Positions 9,801 through 11,391 of a stretch of 11,391 bases of DNA are shown one piece after another. The DNA comes from Ectocarpus siliculosus (Eukaryota; Sar; Phaeophyceae; Ectocarpales; Ectocarpaceae). The position numbers and the translations under genes were made by a program. The stretch covers positions 2,214,977 to 2,226,367 of the forward strand of contig FN649750.1 in the NCBI GenBank assembly GCA_000310025.1, given 5' to 3'. Position 1 is the stretch's first letter, and every line of letters begins with the position of its first letter. The notes under the pieces are model-generated. The model was not told where the DNA came from. It saw nothing but the letters and a program-made list of their open reading frames with translations, and did no database searches.

Positions 9801-11227
9801 TTTGCTTTGCTTGCTTTGCTGTGCTTTACTTTGCTTACTTTACTTGATTTGCTTTGCACTATTTGCTGTGCTTTACTTTCATGCGTGCTTGCTTCGAGTT
9901 AGTCGTGCTGTTAGCTTTTTTTGCCGTACCTCGAACACTTGCTACTACCCCCGCGACCTCTGCCTCAGAATCTTGAGTGTACGGGGAATCATTGTCGGTA
10001 CCGTAGAGGTCCCCGTTTTAAATGCCGCTTACATTATGGCCGGGTGCCCTGTTTAAGACCGGCGAGGCCGGTTGGCATAGATGAAATTTTCAAGGTTGTC
10101 TCATACCCTTCATAGTGCCGGGTGGGTACACAAATATATATTTTCCCATGGACCACCTCTATCGTACATGTTGAATGCTTGCTCATTGGTGTGCAGGCGA
10201 CACCGTGGACATTGACGTAGACGATGTGGTAAGGAGCGGCGACAACTTGGCGGCTAACGGCTCTGCACCGGCGACCGCCGCGGCCGCCGCCGCCACCGCA
10301 AGGGTGGCATCCCCACCTCCGTCCGCCCCCGCCACCGCGGCCGCCCCCGCTCCCGCCGCCGCCCCAGCCGCACGTCCGGCCAACGAGCCCGAGGTGTTCG
10401 ACCTTTGCTCCAGCGACGACGACGACGAGCTTCCCGCCGCTCCCGCCCCGGCACCGGCTGCTGTCGGCGCTCCGACTTCTGCGGCGGCGGCGGCGAATTT
10501 TTCGTCGAACGGTACCAACGGGGCCGCCGCCGCCGCTAGCGGCGGCAGCGGTGGCGCGGGAGGAGAAGGGCGCTACGGCTACTCGTCGCTCGTGCAGCCG
10601 AAGGATTCCTCGGGGTCGGGTCGCGCGCCGTCTCCTGCCGCTCGCGCCCCCGCCGCCGGCCGGTGTGGCTCGAACGGCGACAGCAGCAATGTCGGCAACG
10701 TCGAGTCTTCTTCTTCCTCCTCCCCGTCTTGCTCGTCTTCGAGATACGGAGGAGATACGGCGAGGGGATCGTCACGCCCCGCGTCTGCTCAGGTCAGCGA
10801 TGCGTGGGCGCGGGCGGGGGGCGGCATCGCCGACCTGTCTATCGGTAGCAGCAGTAGCGGAGGCGGCGACGGGGGACGGGGTGTCGACTGGCTGAGCGGC
10901 GGCGGCGGCGGTGGGGGCCGAGGGATAGGGGGCGGGCAACAGCACGGCGAGAGCTCGGCGCAGCAGCATTCGGGAGGCGGTGGCGGTGGTACCCCGCCCA
11001 CCCGTCTTTGGGACAGCGGGTCCTCTTTTGGGACCGTTCGCAGCGGCGGCGGCGGTGGCGGGAGTACGGCGGCGGCGGCGGCGGCTGCGGGGACGGCCGT
11101 GATCCCCGGGGAGAAGACGGCCGGCCAGACTCCTCAGCCGTGGTTCCCGGGGTCGTCGCCGGGAAGGCGGCAACAGCGGCCCCCGGGCTCTCCACCTCGG
11201 CGGAGGCGGTGGCGGCGGTCTCGATAG
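61..11227 (+). CDS. SIZ/PIAS-type E3 SUMO-protein ligase, 13 exons, 5' end outside the window
   Basis: Proteins of this family transfer SUMO from the E2 enzyme Ubc9 to nuclear substrates. The SP-RING recruits the E2, PINIT helps choose the substrate, and SAP binds DNA. Visible in about 837 residues: SAP (about 10-47), PINIT (about 141-314), acidic linker (about 335-356), SP-RING with zinc ligands C384, H386, C402 and C409/C412 region (about 368-455), a basic patch (about 466-475), and SUMO-interaction-like motifs near 498-506 and 560-568. All 13 exons join in frame through plausible splice sites (one GC-AG, the rest GT-AG), and the sum of exon lengths is consistent with one uninterrupted frame. 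The N-terminus is missing because exon 1 begins at an acceptor site. There is no PHD finger as in land-plant SIZ1. Family assignment is firm. Exon 3, the start of exon 1 and the 3' end are the weakest parts of the model. Confidence 0.85.
132..140 (+). other. GC-AG splice donor of intron 1
   Basis: The sequence CAG|GCAAGT is the strong consensus for the rare GC-AG class of U2 introns, in which perfect pairing around the site compensates for the C. No GT donor in the neighbourhood keeps the SAP reading frame. Confidence 0.65.
135..583 (+). other. Intron 1 (449 nt)
   Basis: Runs from the GC donor to the acceptor TTTTTCGACAG. It contains an (AC)7 run at 279-292 and a C11 tract near 400-411. The open frames on both strands here have no recognisable domain and are treated as chance. 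Confidence 0.65.
584..669 (+). CDS. Exon 2: second half of the SAP motif
   Basis: Reads VCKIPGLSVTGLKATLVARI followed by EDYINNQF. The GLSVTGLKATLVARI core is the second SAP helix (usual pattern GL..G.K.eLv.Ri). Acceptor TTCGACAG and donor TTCAG|GTGCCC. It enters in phase 0 and leaves with two bases of a codon. SAP motifs in this family bind AT-rich or scaffold-attachment DNA. Confidence 0.9.
670..963 (+). other. Intron 2 (294 nt)
   Basis: Contains GGT/TGT-rich low-complexity sequence, a C-tract near 779-786 and a partial copy of dispersed repeat family 1 (789-831). The proposed acceptor GATAACAG has a weak pyrimidine tract. Confidence 0.5.
789..831 (+). repeat. Dispersed repeat family 1, partial copy (+)
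   Basis: Carries ATGGTCTAGCC, AAGGCATGCAAAACAT and GAGTACCCCC, the core and C-rich tail shared with six other copies in the window. It lacks the 5' TCCGTCCTCTCGAGGACGCG part. Confidence 0.7.
964..1099 (+). CDS. Exon 3: linker between SAP and PINIT (tentative)
   Basis: Frame from 965 includes ARVLTEVVQEVSRGYANVLH, a likely amphipathic helix, then a Gly-rich segment ending GGYSQ. The phase fits on both sides: it accepts the two-base overhang of exon 2 and ends in phase 0 at TCGCAG|GTGGGG, matching exon 4. The segment has no known domain and no cysteines, so it is not a PHD finger. The acceptor is weak. A direct exon 2 to exon 4 join using the AG at 2036-2037 is the main alternative. Confidence 0.5.
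1100..2008 (+). other. Intron 3 (909 nt)
   Basis: I see no gene here. A full copy of dispersed repeat family 1 sits at 1838-1910, followed by C-rich sequence. The acceptor region is C-rich with CCTAAT as a possible branch site, ending CTTAAGCAG. Confidence 0.55.
1838..1910 (+). repeat. Dispersed repeat family 1, full copy (+)
   Basis: The most complete copy. It has TCCGTCCTCTCGAGGACGCG with an internal CCTCTCGAGG palindrome, then TGGTCTATGGTCTAACCGCT, AAGGCATGCAAAACATAAGA, and GAGTAC running into a C-tract. Confidence 0.8.
2009..2196 (+). CDS. Exon 4: Gly-rich linker and start of the PINIT domain
   Basis: Begins DGDRGGSLGSPKA, then a run of eight glycines, then WDEEVRRDLQRRSE and DPFVEVSRTLAGPMKLE. 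The DPFVEV...L..P..L pattern matches the start of PINIT domains (the LPFF/PFYEV...L..PT.L region of PIAS/Siz proteins). Acceptor GCTTAAGCAG, donor CTCGGG|GTGAGA, leaving two bases of a codon. Just after the exon the frame hits TGA at 2198, which supports the donor. Confidence 0.8.
2291..2341 (+). repeat. (GTT)17 microsatellite
   Basis: An uninterrupted 51-nt GTT array inside intron 4. Confidence 0.95.
2527..2577 (+). repeat. Compound (GGT)9(GCT)8 microsatellite
   Basis: Nine GGT units pass directly into eight GCT units in intron 4. The Val/Leu/Ala-rich open frames over it are artefacts of the repeat. Confidence 0.95.
2755..2838 (+). CDS. Exon 5: PINIT domain, 84 nt
   Basis: In the frame set by exon 4 (one base, then 27 codons, then two bases) it reads SQNLAVLGFNLDANDHAAV followed by RLSLSLGK. 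This fits the PINIT stretch (F.L.......) between the initial LPFF-like region and the following beta strand. Acceptor GCTGCAG, donor AAAAAG|GTAATC. Phase 2 on both sides, so it is frame-neutral and the join works with or without it. The two other frames are far less protein-like. Confidence 0.72.
3332..3400 (+). repeat. Dispersed repeat family 1 copy (+)
   Basis: Starts GCTCCGTCCTCTCGGAGACG and continues TCAATGGTCTAAC, GGCATGCAAGACATG and a C-tract. Confidence 0.8.
3437..3510 (+). repeat. Dispersed repeat family 1 copy (+)
   Basis: Starts GCTCCATCCTCTCGAGGACG, then GTGGTCAATGTTCTAGCCGC and CGAGTACGCCCCGCCCG. Its C-rich tail runs into the pyrimidine tract of the exon 6 acceptor. Confidence 0.8.
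3537..3708 (+). CDS. Exon 6: central PINIT domain
   Basis: Reads TDEGRKTHLLLRSYQLISDS, then a Gly/Ala/Glu loop, then HVWPLESVCQVNGGFQQLKQ and RK. HLLLRSYQL and WPLESVCQVNG correspond to the strand and the P..i.V.VNG signature of PINIT. Acceptor AACCGCAG, donor CGGAAG|GTGAGC, entering after a two-base overhang and ending in phase 0. Its length (172 nt) is not a multiple of three, so skipping would break the frame. Confidence 0.9.
3833..3885 (-). repeat. Dispersed repeat family 1 copy (-)
   Basis: On the minus strand it reads GAGGTCAATGGTCTAACGAC then TACGGCATGGGG and AAGTACCCCC, the family 1 core and tail. Confidence 0.75.
3904..3950 (-). repeat. Dispersed repeat family 1 copy (-)
   Basis: On the minus strand it reads TGAGGTCAATGGTCTAGCGA, CTACGGTATGCACGG and CGAGTACTCCCG. 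Confidence 0.75.
4432..4487 (+). repeat. Purine-rich (GAG/GAA) tract
   Basis: About 56 nt of GAGGAG/GAAGAG with a single T, all purine otherwise. Such tracts can form triplex DNA or act as intronic splicing enhancers; neither is shown here. Confidence 0.85.
4872..4925 (+). repeat. Telomere-like hexamer array (GCTAAC/CCTAAC), 9 units
   Basis: Nine consecutive 6-nt units: GCTAAC four times, then CCTAAC, GCTAGC, CCTAAC, GCTGAC, GCTAAC. It ends 8 nt before exon 7. A shorter relic (GCTAACGCTAACCCC) is at about 4765-4780. CCTAAC is a register of the CCCTAA telomere strand. CTAAC is also the branch-point consensus. Confidence 0.9.
4934..5068 (+). CDS. Exon 7: PINIT domain
   Basis: Exactly 45 codons, phase 0 to 0: VFFQGQNRKLKGDCSPLDIG, ASCRPGENRVELYSSDPDKH, AVLIQ. 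It corresponds to the PINIT part with a Gly..N.I.l strand (here GENRVELYSS). Acceptor CTGTTGCAG, donor ATACAG|GTGCAT. Confidence 0.92.
5069..5700 (+). other. Intron 7 (632 nt)
   Basis: Contains CATA-rich sequence (5070-5150), a (GTT)9 run (5426-5452) followed by GTC/GTT repeats, and a small splice-site-flanked open segment near 5242-5310. Acceptor GATTTTCCCCAG. Confidence 0.75.
5426..5452 (+). repeat. (GTT)9 microsatellite
   Basis: An uninterrupted 27-nt GTT array, followed by degenerate GTC/GTT repeats to about 5515. Confidence 0.9.
5701..5769 (+). CDS. Exon 8: end of the PINIT domain
   Basis: 23 codons, phase 0 to 0: VVRLVGVDEVLENVKQRSHL then SKK. Joined to exon 7 it gives AVLIQVVRLVGVDEVL, the final PINIT strand and helix (compare the VRLV...L..VL pattern of plant SIZ1). 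Acceptor TTTTCCCCAG is strong; donor AAAAAG|GTTGGT. Confidence 0.93.
5770..6279 (+). other. Intron 8 (510 nt)
   Basis: I see no gene or repeat family in it, apart from GTT/GGT-rich sequence near 6010-6050. Acceptor CCCGTAACAG, with TAAC as a close branch-like sequence. Confidence 0.8.
6280..6453 (+). CDS. Exon 9: acidic linker and start of the SP-RING
   Basis: 58 codons, phase 0 to 0. It begins EALRRVKRSFKGCLDLNSHL, continuing the helix after PINIT (compare DALARV in SIZ1). An acidic stretch follows, EGDSSEDEQ then GGDDSDDD, with several S-x-x-E/D sites of the casein-kinase-2 type. It ends ATATRLSLRCPLGL, the SL.CPL opening of an SP-RING. Acceptor CGTAACAG, donor GGCCTG|GTGAGC. Confidence 0.92.
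6835..6873 (+). repeat. (CTG)13 microsatellite
   Basis: 39 nt of perfect CTG followed by degenerate TTG/GGT repeats to about 6965. Lies in an intron, so it does not encode the leucine run that a six-frame translation shows. Confidence 0.95.
7255..7318 (-). repeat. Dispersed repeat family 2 copy (-)
   Basis: Its reverse complement aligns without gaps over 64 nt to the copy at 8335-8398, about 50 positions identical. On the + strand it includes GCCGGTTAGCGCGGTCGG, which matches the tRNA box A pattern TRGYNNAGYNGG at all but one position. Confidence 0.75.
7422..7560 (+). CDS. Exon 10: SP-RING zinc-finger core
   Basis: 46 codons plus one base: VPITCPGRGRYCKHLQCFDL, NTFLSFNKDCAGAAWKCGVC, NLPIKP. 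C384, H386, C409 and C412 (numbering of the visible fragment; YCKH and KCGVC) match the four zinc ligands known in yeast Siz1 (Cys-x-His...Cys-x-x-Cys). KHLQCFDL is the family hallmark. An extra cysteine, C402, sits in the insert before the last pair. This module binds the E2-SUMO conjugate. Acceptor TATGCAG, donor AAGCCTG|GTATGC. Confidence 0.97.
7598..7648 (+). repeat. Dispersed repeat family 1 copy (+)
   Basis: Reads GAGGTCAACGGTCTAACGAC then TACGGGCGTGCACGG and ATGAGTAAAACCCC. It is closest to the two inverted copies in intron 6. Confidence 0.7.
7703..7737 (+). repeat. CCATGA...CCCCGTGAGGGGGC repeat, copy 1
   Basis: Shares CCATGA-TCTG and ACCCCGTGAGGGGGC with 8410-8440. The core is an imperfect inverted repeat (CCCC-GTGA-GGGG) able to form a small hairpin. 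Confidence 0.6.
8173..8303 (+). CDS. Exon 11: C-terminal part of the SP-RING domain
   Basis: Completes a Glu codon with exon 10, then 43 codons: DLVVDTYLDEVVRSLEEQGL, TDDAEEVEIHQDGHWDPILE, DQK. The helix DLVVDTYLDEVV and the DGHWDP motif correspond to the SP-RING C-terminal region (the D..i......L and dGsW.P patterns). Acceptor GTACCGCAG, donor CAGAAG|GTGTGT, phase 1 to 0. Confidence 0.95.
8335..8398 (+). repeat. Dispersed repeat family 2 copy (+)
   Basis: Begins AGCATCGACCGCGCTAACCG then GCTGACCAATG and AAAGACGTCAG; preceded by GT and T runs. Aligns with the reverse complement of 7255-7318. Confidence 0.75.
8410..8440 (+). repeat. CCATGA...CCCCGTGAGGGGGC repeat, copy 2
   Basis: Second copy of the hairpin-core repeat of 7703-7737, here lying directly after a family 2 copy and possibly part of the same element. 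Confidence 0.55.
8610..8645 (+). repeat. Dispersed repeat family 2 copy (+)
   Basis: Reads AGCATCGACCGCGCTAGCCC, a short insertion, then GGCTGACCAATGGGG; preceded by a GT run. Confidence 0.7.
8706..8741 (+). repeat. Dispersed repeat family 2 copy (+)
   Basis: Reads GCATCGACCGCGCTAGCCGG then CTTTGACTGCCCAATG; preceded by GT and T runs. Confidence 0.7.
8767..8798 (+). repeat. Dispersed repeat family 2, deleted copy (+)
   Basis: Reads GCATCGCCGGCTGGCCGTTG then AAGAGACGTCAG. It lacks the ACCGCGCTA core but keeps both flanks, including GACGTCAG shared with the 8335 copy. Confidence 0.55.
9571..9667 (+). CDS. Exon 12: basic linker after the SP-RING
   Basis: 32 codons plus one base: AGKMSRRDRKKAKDDAAGAG then SGQNGGVVDGGE. 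SRRDRKKAK is a plausible monopartite nuclear-localisation signal. Strong acceptor (CTTCCTCCTTCGCCAG) and strong donor GAAT|GTAAGC, phase 0 to 1. An ATG lies at 9580, but the exon fits the ligase frame, so I do not treat it as a separate gene start. Confidence 0.85.
9668..10196 (+). other. Intron 12 (529 nt)
   Basis: Holds the CTTTG/CTTGC minisatellite (9756-9893). Otherwise I see nothing. Acceptor CATTGGTGTGCAG. Confidence 0.8.
9756..9893 (+). repeat. TTGCT/CTTTG minisatellite, 9-nt period at its core
   Basis: The core 9758-9797 repeats GCTTTGCTT with a 9-nt period and then decays into TTTACTTTG variants. The Cys/Leu/Phe-rich open frames across it are repeat artefacts. Confidence 0.9.
10197..11227 (+). 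CDS. Exon 13: low-complexity C-terminal tail with SUMO-interaction-like motifs
   Basis: Two bases complete a Cys codon, then 342 codons to TAG at 11225. It starts DTVDIDVDDVVRSGD, a hydrophobic/acidic motif. Ala/Pro-rich sequence follows, then EVFDLCSSDDDDE (10391-10429), which closely resembles the VIDLT-plus-acidic-serine SUMO-interaction motif in PIAS proteins. The rest is Ser, Gly and Ala runs. Such tails are poorly conserved and presumably disordered. The basic last 20 residues look frame-shifted relative to the rest, so the end is uncertain. A CAG|GTCAGC at 10790-10798 could be an alternative donor. Confidence 0.75.
10391..10429 (+). other. Candidate SUMO-interaction motif (SIM) in exon 13
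   Basis: Encodes EVFDLCSSDDDDE: a V-F-D-L hydrophobic core directly followed by serines and four aspartates. In PIAS proteins the equivalent motif after the SP-RING binds SUMO, and phosphorylation of its serines strengthens binding. The position downstream of the SP-RING matches. Confidence 0.6.
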
Positions 11228-11391
11228 CGGCGGCGGCGCGGGCGGGCGCGCCAGGCAGGGAGGATAGCCCAAGGCCCCTGCCATCGTCGTCGTCGTCGTC
11301 CTCCGCTTCCTCCTCGTATAGTGCCTTGGGCGCATTACGTAGACGTGTGCTTTCGGGGTGGGCCGCCTGTGTGTCTTTCTGCTGGTGTCTT
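11228..11391 (+). other. 3' flank of the annotated stop; alternative open frame
   Basis: In the frame with codons starting at 11152, 11155 and so on, the sequence stays open from about 11100 to the window end and is Ala/Ser-rich (PRPLPSSSSSSSASSSYSAL is part). It may be further coding sequence of the same gene reached through a frameshift or small intron, or it may be 3' UTR. No polyadenylation signal is visible. Confidence 0.4.

Noticed and set aside
9457-10056. 199-residue open frame with Cys/Phe/Leu repeats, resembling a membrane protein
   Set aside because: It contains real exon 12 in frame, but the rest is intron 11 end and the CTTTG minisatellite; a strong donor at 9668 and acceptor at 10197 explain the region better.
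10183-11335. Long minus-strand Ala/Pro/Arg-rich open frames opposite exon 13
   Set aside because: Stop codons are rare on both strands of such GC-rich low-complexity DNA; only the + strand frame connects to upstream exons and contains the SIM.

Overview
The window is eukaryotic nuclear DNA that carries one large intron-rich gene on the + strand and nothing else I can support as a gene. The gene encodes a SIZ/PIAS-type E3 SUMO ligase. I could place 13 exons (61-134, 584-669, 964-1099, 2009-2196, 2755-2838, 3537-3708, 4934-5068, 5701-5769, 6280-6453, 7422-7560, 8173-8303, 9571-9667, 10197-11227). They join in one continuous frame and encode about 837 visible residues. The start codon lies before the window. 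The last exon reaches a stop at 11225-11227, although the true C-terminus is uncertain.

Domain order in the protein is: SAP DNA-binding motif (exons 1-2), a Gly-rich linker (exons 3-4), PINIT domain (exons 4-8), an acidic linker (exon 9), SP-RING zinc finger (exons 9-11), a short basic segment (exon 12), and a long low-complexity Ala/Pro/Ser/Gly tail with two SUMO-interaction-like motifs (exon 13). No PHD finger is encoded between SAP and PINIT. The layout is therefore that of animal and fungal PIAS/Siz proteins rather than land-plant SIZ1.

The twelve introns average about 720 nt and hold many simple repeats: (GTT)n, (GGT)n, (GCT/CTG)n, (AC)n, (GT)n, (GAG)n, C-tracts and a CTTTG/CTTGC minisatellite. 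They also hold at least two families of short dispersed repeats in both orientations. Long GT-AG introns full of microsatellites, with GC-rich exons, fit a brown alga (Ectocarpus-like stramenopile). This is an inference from gene style, not a sequence match.

The more unusual points are: a GC-AG first intron; a telomere-like (GCTAAC)n array placed so that it supplies the branch points for exon 7; dispersed repeats with tRNA-box-A-like cores; inverted repeat copies that bracket the PINIT exon 6 and the SP-RING exons 10-11; and a C-terminal reading-frame conflict that runs to the window end.
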